Source of the DNA: Tribonema minus
Lineage: Eukaryota > Sar > Xanthophyceae > Tribonematales > Tribonemataceae
Length of the DNA stretch: 64,000 bases
Direction of reading: 5' to 3'
NCBI GenBank assembly: GCA_017506865.1
Contig: JAFCMP010000541.1
Location: 372,001 to 436,000, forward strand
Below the pieces are notes generated by a model. That model made no database searches, was not told the origin of the DNA, and saw nothing but the letters and a program-made list of their open reading frames with translations. This document shows positions 20,915 to 33,549 of this stretch, in pieces. Both the position numbers and the translations under genes were made by a program. Numbering within the stretch: the first letter of the stretch is position 1; every line of letters begins with the position of its first letter.

Positions 20915-23900
20915 TCATCCGTCGAGGGAGGAGCTGCTGCTGCAGCCTTCTGAGACGCACGTCACGGTGACTGGCGTGCCAGAGCTCGATTGTCCGCACG
21001 CATCCCGGTGGTGTGCGCCGCCAATCTCCGCACCGCTGTCGCCGCCACTGCTGCCGCCATCGCAGCCGCTGCTGTGTCGTAGCAGCCGCTGCAGCGGCGG
21101 CGGCGTGGCATCCTGGAACTCTCCCCAATCGCGTGGCTGCTGGGCTGCAGCGCTGCCGCCGCCGCCGCGTCCGTGATCGTCGCTCCCCCAGCCGCAGCTG
21201 CCGCCGCCGCCGCCGCTGCCGCTGCTGCTGCTGTCGCCGCTGCAGTAGCCGCCGTCGTGCCGGCATCCGCCGTCTGCGTCGCCGCTGCTGCCGCCGCCGC
21301 CCTGCGCGTCCGCCGCGTCCAGCAGCAGGAGCAGCCGCCGCTGCCGCAGCGGCGGCGACTGCGGCGAACGCTGCGCGGCGGCTTCCTCGCCCTCAAGGCG
21401 CAGGTGCCGCAGCTCCGTGCGCGCGCCGGTGGCGGGCGGGTCCGAGTGCGCGCGCCAGGCGGCGCGCTGCGGCGCGGCGCGCGGCGTCTCCAGCAGCGGC
21501 GGCGCCGCTGCTGCCGCCGCCGCCGCCGCATCCGCCGCCGCGAGCAGGTCTGGATGAGCAAAGGTGGCGCTGCGAAGCCTCTGCCAGTCCGCAGAGTCCC
21601 CCTCCAAGTCGCCCAAGAGAGCGCGCCCTGCGAGCGGGTGGCGGCGGCGCGGGCTGCCGTAGTGCGCGGCGAAGCACGGGGACATGCGGCGAGCGCCGCC
21701 GCCGTCGCCGCTGTCGCCGCCGGCGCCGGCAGCATCGGCGCCGCCGAAGCAGCGGGCGCTGCCGCCGCTGCGCTGCGGTTGAGCGGCACTGCCGAGCTCG
21801 TCACGCTCGCCGGCGAAGATGGAGTAGCCGTCAAAGGCGGCGTACGCATCGAAACCCGCCCCCGGCGCCGAGGACGTCGACCAGCTGCGGAGCCGCCGCG
21901 GGCGCGGCGCGGGTGGCGGCTGCGGAAATGACAGTTACAACAAAAGAGACGCTTGATGACCAATGGTTGTCCTGAGAGAGCTTGCCAGGAGACGCGGGTA
22001 GAGATGGTAGGCTGCGAGGAACAAGCCGACAGGCGGTACTCGACACAAGCGACCTAGAAGGTGTATCAGCCCAGGGGACACCGCAGGGGGAGGGGGAGGT
22101 GATGTACCTCAAATACGGACATGCATGCCATCATCAAGAATCCTACAAGTGCGCCGGCATGAGCTGGTTAGCGTGGGGGGTATTGCGGTGTTTGCGCTAC
22201 CGCCGCTTCTCTCGCTGATCGCGCACTCGCACAGAATCGCAAGCATCACCACGCGCGCGCATCCAAGACAGCGGCCGCCGGCTGTACGGCATCTCGCCAA
22301 ACTGTGCACTTTGCACAGCCGCAAGGCTGTATCGGCGCGCTGCTGCTGCTGCAAGCAGCGCGCGCCGCTGCAAGCAGCATGCGCCACAGCGCAGCGCACC
22401 TCGAGATACTCCTGCCGTGCACCTAGCACCGCGGCCGCGGCGGCGCCGCTGCTGCCGCCGTCGTCGGCACTGACGCTGGACCCCCGCCAGTGGCGCGCGC
22501 CGCCGCCGCCGCGGCGCTTCATGCTGACGTGCCGTGCGAGGCGGTTGCCCTCGTCCGCCACCTTCTTGCCGACCTGCGCCGCGATGCGCGCAACGACAAT
22601 TCGCGCGCTGAGTGCAGGGAGAGAACTGCAAAGCTGACATAAATGTTCGACGCGTGGCCAAGTGCCGCAGCAGCGGCAACCACGGTTATTGATGGAAGGC
22701 TTTTGCGGCTAACCACACCTTGTCACCTAGCGCTCTACGATCTTTTGATTCGTTTTCATAAAGAGCGGTTGTGATGTCAGATTTTGTGGATGCTTCTCCC
22801 CCACTGTCGTCATCTGATGGAGGCGCCCGTGAACCTCTGCCGGTGGGCGGTGCAGTCGCGCTTAACGGGCGCGCAGCTTGGCGCTCCTGCGGCACGGCGA
22901 TCGGGAGGTAGGAAGTTACGCGGTGTCGCGTCGTGCGCGCGCGGACGCGAGGCTCGCTGCTGAGTCATGATGCAACCATCTCGCCTGCGCGTCGGTGCCG
23001 TGCGACGCGCACGCAACAGTGCGCTACGTCGAGTGCAGAGCGCTACGTCGATGAAGGGCGCGCCGCGCGTAACGCTCCGCAGCACTCAGCGGCGGGCCAA
23101 TTAGGGAGATAGGCACGTACACACGCAATGCTCACAGTGTGTGCCGTTGACGTGCACACACCGGTGTGCTGAGTACTGAGCGGAGAGTCGGTGGCCGATG
23201 GAGAGCGCGCCGCACGTGCGCTCCGCAACGCGCAGCGGCGGGCCAATTAGGGGGCATGTGAGCGCAGAGTTCACGGTATGTGTCGTGCACGCGTTTCGCT
23301 ATGAGAACAGCGCGCACTTCAGCAGCGGACAGTGCGCCGCGCGTTGAGATGCTGCGAAAATGTGGGGGCGGTTCTGCTGGCCACGGGCGAAGGACGGGGA
23401 GCCCATGCGATCTTCAACAAGTGTTGGAGGTTTCACGCGGGCTGAGACCCCACTTCAATCAGCGACCGTCCCGACCAGAGGCAACATTAACAGCGAGTGC
23501 ACCACACATGCACTGCAGGAGTACTGCACACGCACTCTCCTGTCCGTACATACATTAGAGCCTACGTGTTCTGCATACCCGGACCTTACTGGTTTACATT
23601 TCAAGAAAGAGCATATTGACATCCCTATCCCGGGCCCTAGGGTTAGGGTCACCTGAGCCATGTTGGGCGCAGCCGGCGGCCTGAGCAGCACCCACTTGAC
23701 CATGTCCCACGCGCGGCGGCCGCAGGCGGCGGCGGCGCCGCCGCCACGCCAGAATGCCTGCTCACACACGTGCACGCAGAGCACACCAAGTAGGAGCCGG
23801 GTGAAGAGAGCACCAGTCAACAGGTCTGGACTTTTCACCTTATTGAACAAGCTTCTTCATTTTTACTAGATCATGCGAACAATTGAGTAGAGAGTCTGAT

Positions 23901-26900
23901 TGATTGTTCTGGCGCCGCCGCGCCAGAATGCCTGCACACGCGCGCGCACACGCAGAGCCCAGCGAGGAGGGATCGGGAGAAGAGAACAGCAGGGGATAGG
24001 TGTCCAGTCATACACATGAGATACACCGCGGCGAGTGCAACATCGTCATCACGGAAGGCCCTGCGCGAAGAACACTCTGAAGTTGAAGTTGCGCATGCGC
24101 GCGCGGGCAGCCCAGCGAGAAGGAATCGGGCGAAGAGAGCATCAGAGAATAGGCTTCCAGTCATGCACATGAGATACAATCCCGTTGAGACAGGGCCTTG
24201 ATCATATTTATCAAAGATATGACATGCACCGCGGCGTGTGCAACCCCTTCATCATGGACGGCCTTTGTGCAAAGGGCGGTGAGCACGCTGAAGTTGAAGT
24301 TGAAATGCAGGCGGCGACTGCCGCGGCGGCTTCATAATGCACATGCGGCAGAGGCAGGGGCAAGACACGCCGCAGAGTTACAGGGCACGGTGCCCGTTTC
24401 GAAACTCCCGATGAAGCATCAGGTACGCAACTTCAAGTGTGTGGTCGCCGAAATGAGTCACAAGAGAGCGATCAGCAAAGCCACAAGTGGCGCTGAATCA
24501 TGTAATAAACTACTAAGCTACAAGCTCTTGAGGCCCAGGCATTACGTCAAGACCACCGGCCAAGAACATGCGGTGCTCTCATTACAAATGTTGATGTACT
24601 AGTCGTTCTACCACACTGATTTGAAATGAGACCGACATTGCCGTATACCTAACCCTGATTGCCGCGCGATCAGGCCGCAGCTATTGACTGGAAAGAGCCA
24701 CATGATGCGACAACCAACCCTGCATTTGACACATAAAGTCACTTCCAGGAACGAGGCAAGTGTTAGGCTTCTGGACGTTGCGGTGGATTGAACATCAGCA
24801 TCGCTTCAAGAGTTGAGATAGTACACATTCGCAAACAGCTGACTGGCTGCTACACACTCCATAGCTGCAGTTATTGGTTCTTAGATGTAGGGCAAGCTGA
24901 CCCCAAACAGTAAAGCTCCAGATGCGGTCACGTAGCGTTTTGCGCTGCGCAAGCTTATCAGAGTACTGCACAATGTCATGGAACCTTCAGCAAGGGTCTG
25001 TATGGGGAGTGCACTGTGCTGTGGCACTTTGCAGCAAGTTGGAGTCGTGCTTGCAGAAAACATGCACGCAGGAGATGGATACTCATCGAAGCAATGCCGT
25101 GAGACGACACACGGCGTTGCTCAGCACCCGAGCGCTGGCCCCGAAGTAATACCTAAATTCTATATTTACTCATCGAAAAGCTGAAGAAACTTGTTGCAGT
25201 TGAAGTAGATTGAAGTTGACGTAGGTGCATTGAAGTTGAAGTAGCACAATTCAATGACGATACCTGAGCGCTGCCCCTGAACGCGGCGCCCGCCTCCGAC
25301 ACGGCCCACTGCCCCAGCTGCAAGCAAAACGCAGGAAATGAGCGAAGCCATCTGTCAATGACACTCACTGACCCTGTGGCACCACTAGTACACACAGTCT
25401 GTTTTTGTTTCTACTTCAAGTGAAGTGCGAGCCATGAGTCGGAAACGAATCACACAATTGTAGAGCTCTAGATGACAAGGTGTGGTTAGCCGTCAATTTG
25501 AATGCCTTCCACCAGTGACCGTGGTCGCCGCTGCAGCAGCAACGAATACGATGCACATGGTTTTACCTAGTTCACGGATATGCGATTCGCCCGGATCAGC
25601 TCGTTGCGGTCAGCGAGTGGCAGTGCACATTAACAACGCGTAAATGTGAGTATGACGCACATGGTTGCACCTGGTTTACGGATGTGCGATTCGCCCTGCC
25701 CAGATGGTTGAAGTGAGTGAGAAGTGCACGGTGGCAGCGCACATCACAGAGGTGCCAATCGAGGGGCGTCTTGGGGTGCGCGGGATGACGAGGGCCTTGC
25801 CCTAACCCTAATCTAAAACCAACCCTTGGCGCAAAAAACAATGCGCTTTCGACATAGCAACGAGCGTGGCATGACAGGCGGATGCCGAGCGCAACCCACC
25901 GCTCAGCATGTACCGTGGCAGCGCCTTTTGCTGCAAACCAATCAGCTAAGTAGCACACTTACACTTACTCACACTTACTGCTTGTTTCTGGCCCTAACAA
26001 ACCCAAGCCCAACCCTAATCCTGCCCCTAACCCTAACCCTAAGAATGCATGGGGTATGTACGATTGCGCGCATGCGATGAGCGCCATCGGTCCGAGAAGA
26101 CGAAGAAGGGGAGACACCTGTGCACTGGGACGGGGTACCACAATACCTCAACTCTGCTCATCCACTGTGCCGGAAGACTGAGCATCATGGGCAGCTCACG
26201 AGAAAAGTCAACATCGACTGCCGTGTTGAGCCTCGCGCACAGCGCTCGTGCGCGGCACAGTCCATGCGTGCAGTACACGGTGTACTGCGCCGTGTTGCAG
26301 TGGTGTACTGAGTGTCCAGGGGCGCACACCAGATGCACTCGCATGCAGCGGCAGCACATGTGCACATATACCTCAGAAGTTCTCGTTGAAGTACGTGTCG
26401 AAGTGACTCACCTGCACGCAAGCCTTGCAGAGGCCTACAGCGAGCGTCCACGCGTGCGCAGCTGGCGCGACCGCTGCGACGGCAACCTGCGGCGGAGGCG
26501 ACGGCGGCGGCAGCGGCGCGGTGAGGTTTCTGGCAGTGTGCCGCCGCACTCGGTGCCAAGGGATGAGATGCCGATGTTGAAGTTTTGCTCTGAAAGTATC
26601 AACAACTTTTGCTTGATTCGCAGTTGCGACAGCTGCACGGCAGTTACGCTTGAGGAAACGATGAACACGAACTCCGCGGTACGTGCATTTGATGCCGGCA
26701 TTCGTGTGCAATGAGATTAGGAAGCGCACGGCGCATTGGCACACAATAACTGTGTCAGCTGACCCTAACATTAAATTGTAACCCTCGGCACCGTCCAGCA
26801 CTACACGTGGACGCAGCGCATGGCTGTAGCGGCGCCCTCTGTTGCGGTGAAACCCGTGCCAGCGATGTGTAGGCGACAAGATGTGCAGCGGTGGGGTATG

Positions 26901-29900
26901 AAGGGGCAGCATATCACCAGAATATCAAATTGAAGATTGCACACATGCCGCCAGCTGACAATTGATGCTGCACAGAGCGGTGCAGCACTCTGTGCATACA
27001 GCTCAGGCTGCATTGAGCTGCTTCCTGCCGTATTCAATGCATACGAAAGTCAAAATAATATCCGGTGACTGTAATGGCAATACCGGAGCACAATTTCATT
27101 TGAGGGGACCGAACAGTGTTGGCTGCCTGGACTTGCGCGCACTGCTCAGCATAGGTTATAGCGAGGATGCCTGCAGAATGGACCAACCCAGCAGTCGTTG
27201 CAGGATAAGACTCTTGCTCACCTGCCAGAGCAGTTTTGCTGTGTCTTGATACAGTGCCACCACGCTCTGCGCAGCGGGCGAGCAAGGATACTTTTTAAAG
27301 TTGAGAGAAATTTAAAGAGGATTGGCAGTTGCAAGTTGAAGCTTTCGGTCCCGACAGCGGGATTGAGTTGCGTCTGGCAATCACAACAGCTCAGTCCGTT
27401 GAGGCCAGAGCGGGTGCAGCACGGCTCAGCAGCAGCACCACGGGCAGCGCGGCTCAGCGGCGACAACTCATGCAGCACAGCTCAGCACGGCTCAGCCACC
27501 ATGCAGCACAGCTCAGCTGTGGCAACTCAGGCTGCACGGTTCAGTGCCGAGACAACGCGTGCAGCACGGCGCGGCGCCCTAACGATGCAGCCGCAACAGT
27601 AGCAGCAGCATCAGCAGCAGCAGCAGCAGCACCGCGCATCCATCTATCTGCTACGCCCGCTGCTGCTCCGCAGAGCGATGAGTCTCGCACATCCAGCTAG
27701 GGTCAAAGTTGCAAAGTCATAATCAAGATTATCTACGTAGAAGTACGTAATGGAGTAATCGTCAATGCAATGCGCCACTGAGACACTTCGTCGCAAGCAG
27801 TGCATGTACATTATGCTAGCAAGCTCAACACCAATCATCTGGAACCTTTCGAACCCTGATCGAGACCCACAATTTAAGTACCTCTTGAGTACATGCATGC
27901 ATACCACTAAGGAGGGGGCGTCACGCACCTGCCGCAGGCACGACCACGACTGCGCCAGCAGCCGCACCGGCGCGAGCTTTGCGCGTAGGTACACAAACAC
28001 GTAGTCCGACGGCAGCAGGAAGCGCAGCGCGGCGGTGTTGGCGGCACGCGCCGCCGCCGCGACCGCCGCCACGAGCGCGCGCGCCGCCGCCGCCGCCGCC
28101 GCTGCCGCGCCGCGCGCCGGCCCCGCCGCGGCGCGCGCGCAGCGCAGGATGAGCGCTGACGTGCCCGCGTGCGTGTGCGCGCGCGCCCAGGCGAGCGCAT
28201 GCGCGAGAGAGGCGCACAGGTGCCGCGCCACCGCCTCCGCTACCTGCAGTGCATGGTGATTGAGAGCGGGCGTGGTTATTGCGCCGGGCAGTTCTTGTGA
28301 TGCGGACAAAGGCAGACTTCTTGATCACAACGTGCTGATGCAAACTGCAAGCTCTGCTTGAAATCTGGAAGTACTGCCAGTGCACAAGATTATAGGTGAG
28401 GTGCCGCGCCGCCGCCTCTGCCACCTGCGGTGCGGGATTTCAAGAGCGTGAATGAGGGTGACTGGTGGCGGCGGCGGCGGTGCGGGGGTGGTCGCTGCGC
28501 CGTGCGGGGCTCGTGGCGTTTGCGAAGGCAGATTGTTGAAGCACGGCATGGCGGCGAGCCGCCGCGTGCAGGCATCACCAGCTCGCGCAGCGGACGACAC
28601 GCGCTCAATATGCTGGCACTCCTCATATGTGCGCAATAGTGACCGCGTCGGCGTTATTGACCTCAAGCTCGCGCATGGGCCTCGCGTCATTACGCCGCCT
28701 CATCGAGCATACACCGTACGCGCTCTTACTTCAAAGTTGTGACACAATTTAGAAAGCGCGGACTTCGACACGTGAGCGCGCGTGCGGGGGGGGGGGGGGG
28801 GGGGAAGGGCGGCGTCACGCACCTGCCGCTGCGAACGCAGCACGCGCAGCGCGCGGCGCGCACAGACGTCGCCGCGCAGCAGCGCGCAACACTTACGAGT
28901 CAGCACCGAGCCAGCGCGCATGATCTAGCCTCAGCACAAACACCGCATAAGCGCATATGTGGGCATAGGTAGGTTCGTACGCACCTGTCGCTGCGCGCGC
29001 AGCACGCGCAGCGCGAGGCGCACGCCGACGTCGCCGCGCAGCAGCGCTCACCACTAGTAACAACAAAATCAACACCGAATCAGCGCCCACGACCGAGCGT
29101 CAGCGAAAACGTCGTATGGGCTCGTGTGTGGGCGTAGGTACGTGCGCACCTGCCGCTGCGCGCGCAGCACGCGCAGCGCGAGGCGCACGCCGACGTCGCC
29201 GCGCAGCAGCGCCAGCAGCGCCGCGGCGTGGCGCCCGAGGAACGGCAGCAGGCTGCAGAGCCCCTGCAGCACGGTGTACGCCGGGAGGAAGTAGTCCAGG
29301 AGGACGTGCAGGCCCCAGCGCAGGCGCCTGCGGCAGTGCGAACGATGAGTATCGCAGCGGCGGCGGCATGAGCGCGTGTATGGCATCAGCGTACCGTATG
29401 CAATCTGGTGTACGCCGGCAGGAAGCAGTCCAAGAGGACGTGGAGGCCCCACCGCAGGCGCCTGCGGTAGAAGCATACGCGATGCGCAGTCGCGGCGGCG
29501 GCGTGAGCGCATGTGCGTTGTCAGCGTACCGTGTGTACTTTGTAGCATGCTGCGATGCTGCGAATGCTGGCCGGACAATGTCGAGAGCGTCGCGCGCGCC
29601 CCAGCGCAGGCGCCTGCGGCAGCAGCGCGCGCGAATGCGCATCGCAGCGGCGGCGTGAGCGTGTGCGCGTTGTCAGCGCACCGTATGTGTTTTGCAGCAT
29701 GCTGCGGTCCCGCAGCGCGCGTGCGCCGGCCGGACAACGGCGAGAGGGACACGTGGGCCCCAGCATTTGCTGCAGATCACGTCGGCGTACGCGTTGGCAC
29801 GTAAAAGGCGCACGCAGCCGCTTGCGCAGTGCGGAACGTGCCGGTGCCACCATATACCCCTGTACAGCCTGAGTGTATGTATGTGACATACGGTATGTAG

Positions 29901-32900
29901 CAGCATGCGTTATCCACCATGTGTTCCCAAAGGACGCTCGCGTGCAGAGAGGGTATGAGAGTGAGCACAATGTGGATCTTCGAGGGACGTAACTGACTCG
30001 GTTGCGCACCTTTGGAGCTTGCGCACGTGCATCACGTCAAGTGCCTGCGCACCGGGCCACGGAGCATGTGCAACGGCGCTTGAAGTTGAGGTTATGGCGG
30101 CCGTCGCAACTGGCAATTCGCACGGGAGCTGCCGCCCCAGTTCTTCAGCTCAACTGCTTTTGGAGCAGCAGCCTGAGACGCGCATCACCGCACGACACAC
30201 AGCCCCACTGCAGCTGCACGCGGCGGTGCAGCACATACTTCAAAGTACTTCGTACACGCTATGCTAGCCCTGAGGTTGACGACATGTGCCCAAACGGCGG
30301 CGGCAGCAGCACCAGCGGCGGCAGCAGCAGCAGCAGCAGCAGCGGCCGCGGCAGCAACAGCCCCACGACGCCAGCGCATGGGCCGACAGGCAGGCTGACG
30401 ACGGCAGGGGCGCCTTGCCCCGCAAAAAACGCTTCTTAACCGACCAAGTCTTGCGATTGCGTCACAGCGAGCACGTCCCTGGTGAATGCGACCGAACGCC
30501 ACGCGATCCATCGGGTACGCAACGCGGCGCTAGTGGCAGCAGCAGCAGCAGCAGCAGCAGCGGAGACAGGTGACCGCTCCGCTGCTCAACCGCCAGTTCC
30601 AGAACTGTTTGCTGCACCTTTTTAAAATGAGGTCCGGGAAAACCGCCGCTTTCACGTGATGGAGGAGCACCCACTGCCGCCAATCCAGCTCTGAAAATGC
30701 CTGTAAAAGCTGCAGAAATTTCCGGCTCGCGCGCGCTCTCCTGCTGGCGTAGATCGGCGCGGGCAGCAGGCTGAGGACACTCTCCACTGCCGTGCCGCCG
30801 CCAATACAGCTTCAGACAATGCCTTCAGAATTTGCCTGCAGATGCTGCAGAAAATTCCGGCGCGCGCGCGCTCACCTGCTGGCGTACATAGATCTGCGCG
30901 GGCAGCAGGCTCACCATGGGTCTCCACCGCCGCGCCGCCGCCGATGCAGCTTCAGAACATGCCTCTCAAAACATGCCTGCGGATGCTGCAGAAAGTTCCG
31001 GCGCGCGCACTCACCTGCTGGCGCACATAGATCTGAGCGGGCAGCAGGCTCACCACGGTCTCCACCGCTGCGCCGCCGCCTCCACCGTTGCGCCGCTGCG
31101 ATTCTGAAGCAGCTTTAATAAATAATATTTCCGATGTGTGCGCTCACCTGCTGGCGTAAATCTGTGCGGGCAGCAGGCTCAGGACAGTCTCCACCGCCGC
31201 GCCGCCGATCCACACGTCGCGCACGAGGCCGCGCGTGTCCTCCGACTCCCACAGCAGCGCTCGCACCTGAGGATGAGGATTAGAGGGTCAGACAACGGGC
31301 GACGCGTCGTGCGCAGCGTGAGCGAGGGTGCACCGGTATTGTGCCGGTTCCTTGCTATGTTGCCACGTGGTATGGTGGTGATGGGGACAGGAGGAGTGAC
31401 GGTCCAGTGCCGCTTATTCTCTGTGTACTTGTTCCTGATGCTGACCCTGACCCTAGCCCTGGTCGTGAAAACACGGGTGCGTGCCCTCAGCGCATGACAA
31501 TGGCAGATGTGGTCTCGGCCGCCGACGGTTTGACAAAAAAAAAAGGCCACTTCACAATGCGCCACCGAGTTGAGAGTCGGCACTGGTGCTTTGAGCCTTC
31601 CAGGATCACATTTGTGCAGTGCTCTGCGACGATGCATGCGGGTATTTACGAGCAAGCGGCAAATTCTAAGTTCCCGCCGTACATTGTGCGCTGCGCGGCT
31701 TCAAGAGGGTCTGACATGGAATGCCGCGCGAATTACGTGCCTCCGCCATGTCAGACATGCCACGTCTGCATGCCAGCAGTTGAGCGTGTGCAGGAACCTG
31801 AGAACTCAGTCGCGCGACTGAAGTATGAATTCACAATGACTCGCATGCATTCTACCCAACGCGTCCGCGTGCGCGCAGGCCCTCCTGCCTTAACCCGCGC
31901 GCAAACCGCTCACAGACGCACCGCTCGCACGCGACACTGTTCCGACTGCCTCTGAAGGGGGCTGCTCCTGAGAGATGAGCCAAAATCCCCAACGGGCCGC
32001 AGGAACCGCGCCTTCTGCAACGCTGATGGCTCACCTCAAACATCTGCCCAAGCTCGTACTGCGTGAACTCCAGCACGAGCGGCGCCACCGGCAGCGGCAG
32101 CGGCGGCGGCCGCCACACCCGCGCCGCCGCGAACGCGCCGCGCAGCTGCGCCGCCGCCGCCGCCGCCGCCGCCACCGCCGCGCCCTTCCACCGCAGCGCC
32201 TGCGGCCACAGCCACGCCAGCAGGTGCTCGCAGAGCAGCCGCGGCGGCGCGGCGGCGGCGGCGCCGAGCGCGAGCGCCAGCGCCGTGTAGCCGAGCGCCA
32301 GCTGTGCGCCGCTGAGCGCGAGGTGGCGCCGCAGCAGGCGCGGCAGCGCGCAGCACAGCGCCCAGCGCGCGGCGAGCGCGGCGGCGGCAGCGGCGCCGCC
32401 GGCGACGCGCACGCCAAGCCACGTGTCGCGGCGGCCGGCGCTGCGCGCGACGTCGAGCGCCGTCGCCGCCGTCACCGCGATGCAGCTCCAGAGGCCGAGG
32501 GACGCGCCCACGAGCGCCGCGAGCGCGGCCGTGTACGCCGCCAGCAGCGCCCACGCGCGCCGGTGCTCCGGCGGCGTGCACGGCGCCTCCAGGACGACCG
32601 TGACGCGCCCCACGGGGGCCTCCCGCGCCTTCTCCGCGTGCACCTCGAAGCTGACGCCGATGATCTGCGAGGTGCGCAGGGTGCGGGGGGGGCGCGCGCC
32701 GGCGGCGGCGGCGGCGCTGGCGGCGATGGCGCCGCCGCTGATGGTCAGGACGCCGCCGCTGAGGCTGCTGCTGGGCGCGCGCGCCAGCGGGGAGGAGCAG
32801 GGGCTGCTGCCGGTGGGGCTGTGGTGTCGGCAGTTGAAGTCTTCTGCTCGCCCCCACGGACTGCGGCTGCGACGTGCGTGGACTCGCAGCGATGCCATGG

Positions 32901-32994
32901 GGGTCACGAGCTCGTCCTTGCTGAGGATGCAGCAGTCGCCATCAGTGACTGCTGCGGGCAACGCCGTGTCTGGTGAAGCTATGAAGTCCCTCAT
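20915..32994 (-). CDS. Multi-pass membrane protein of unknown family (9 exons, ~994 aa)
   Basis: Exons in gene order are 32994-32035, 31266-31148, 29327-29150, 28243-27929, 26486-26412, 25317-25264, 23757-23653, 22573-22400 and 21919-20915. Every junction has GT-AG ends and phase closes to 995 codons including the stop. Residues 1-140 are hydrophilic. Hydrophobic segments follow at about 147-180, 193-222 and 226-250, with more in exons 2-4 (VETVLSLLPAQIYASR, LHVLLDYFLPAYTVLQGLCSLLPFL). Exons 5-8 are short and code a helical stretch ending in basic VGKKVADEGNRLARHVSMKRR. The last exon is a 334-residue Ser/Gly/Ala-rich tail, probably cytosolic and disordered. No family was recognised. Several introns carry junction echoes. 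The short exons 6 and 8 are the least certain parts. It shares an upstream region with the rhomboid gene. Confidence 0.7.
22651..22760. repeat. Dispersed repeat family, copy 1
   Basis: One of four related ~110-bp copies (others near 40979, 46096 and 59098), recognisable by CCACGGTTATTGATGGAAGG, then TTGCGGCTAACCAC, CCTTGTCACCTAG and GATCTTTTGATTCGTTTTCA. It lies upstream of exon 8 of the membrane-protein gene. Confidence 0.8.
25991..26043 (+). repeat. Interstitial CCCTAA array
   Basis: Imperfect then perfect CCCTAA units lie within an intron of the membrane-protein gene. They match the vertebrate/haptophyte-type telomere unit. Confidence 0.75.
28396..28450 (-). repeat. Junction echo of membrane-protein exon 4 start
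   Basis: This repeats the acceptor and first codons of exon 4 (parent around 28215-28265), including GGTGCCGCGCC.CCGCCTC and CACCTGC.GTGC, placed upstream of the exon in gene sense. Confidence 0.7.
28818..29055 (-). repeat. Two junction echoes of membrane-protein exon 3 end
   Basis: Copies at about 28980-29055 and 28818-28890 repeat the exon 3 end (parent 29150-29215), still readable as LLRGDV...ALRVLR.QRQ followed by a donor. Spacing to the parent is about 165 bases per step. Confidence 0.8.
29400..29770 (-). repeat. Junction echoes of membrane-protein exon 3 start
   Basis: Copies around 29400-29480 and 29550-29630, with a weaker one near 29740-29770, repeat the acceptor plus RLRWG...LLDYFLPAY of exon 3 (parent 29270-29335). 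They lie upstream of the exon in gene sense. Confidence 0.75.
30740..31090 (-). repeat. Three junction echoes of membrane-protein exon 2 end
   Basis: The exon 2 end at 31148 is followed in gene sense by copies ending near 31014, 30876 and 30740, a period of about 136 bases. The first reads AVETVVSLLPAQIY before a GTGAGT donor. The most distant copy has lost its GT donor. Confidence 0.85.
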
Positions 32995-33549
32995 CGCTCG
33001 CCAAATGCGGGTTCACTGGGCAGCTTTGGAACTCCAGTTCTGGCAGTTCACCAGGGCAGCTTATCTAAGTCCAGTGCAGCTGTCGCGGGCGCCACGCTTC
33101 CTGACGCTCCTCAGGATCGGCCGTAGCCTGTGACAGCTGCCTCTCTGCGATCAGTGGCCAGACTCTGATGCTCGCTACAACCGACCGAAAGCTACAGTTA
33201 CGTCTTTTAGAGAGACGCCCCTGGCGCTACTGCAGCTGCTCCTGGAACTGCTGCTGCTACTGCTATTGGAGCAGCAGCGGCAACATGATTCTGTCCACAC
33301 CATGCATCCCAGCGCATGCATCCCGCAGGCGGCTTGGCGTGACCCTCACATTGCAGTCTAAACTTCACAATCAACTTGAAGTTGATTTTATTTTTTTTCT
33401 AGCAGAAAATTCATAGAGACCCCAACCCAGCTGCTAGAAGAGGCACCATGCACTAGAAGAGGCACCATGCACTGCTGAGGACCGAAAAAGCTCTCTCGCT
33501 TTCCAGCCACCAGCCAGCGCGCTCGTGAGGCTTTAGCTGCTCACAGGCT
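32995..33549. promoter_or_regulatory. Shared upstream region of divergent membrane-protein and rhomboid genes
   Basis: 555 bases separate the two start codons, on opposite strands. A bidirectional promoter is inferred from layout only; no core promoter motif was identified. It holds an inverted repeat with arms AATCAACTT / AAGTTGATT near 33370 and a tandem pair of AGAAGAGGCACCATGCACT near 33440. Confidence 0.4.

Noticed and set aside
21013-21975. Long plus and minus Arg/Ala-rich frames at 21.0-22.0 kb
   Set aside because: GC-rich low-complexity DNA is open in several frames. Only the minus frame that keeps phase with exon 8 and follows a CCGCAG acceptor was kept.
28787-28804. G18 run read as a possible quadruplex regulatory site
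   Set aside because: It is one of many homopolymers here and lies mid-intron with no splice or promoter context.
31975-32976. 333-codon plus-strand frame opposite exon 1 of the membrane gene
   Set aside because: Its Arg/Ala-rich composition is that expected from the antisense of an Ala-rich exon; the minus frame has hydrophobic segments and a phase-matched donor.
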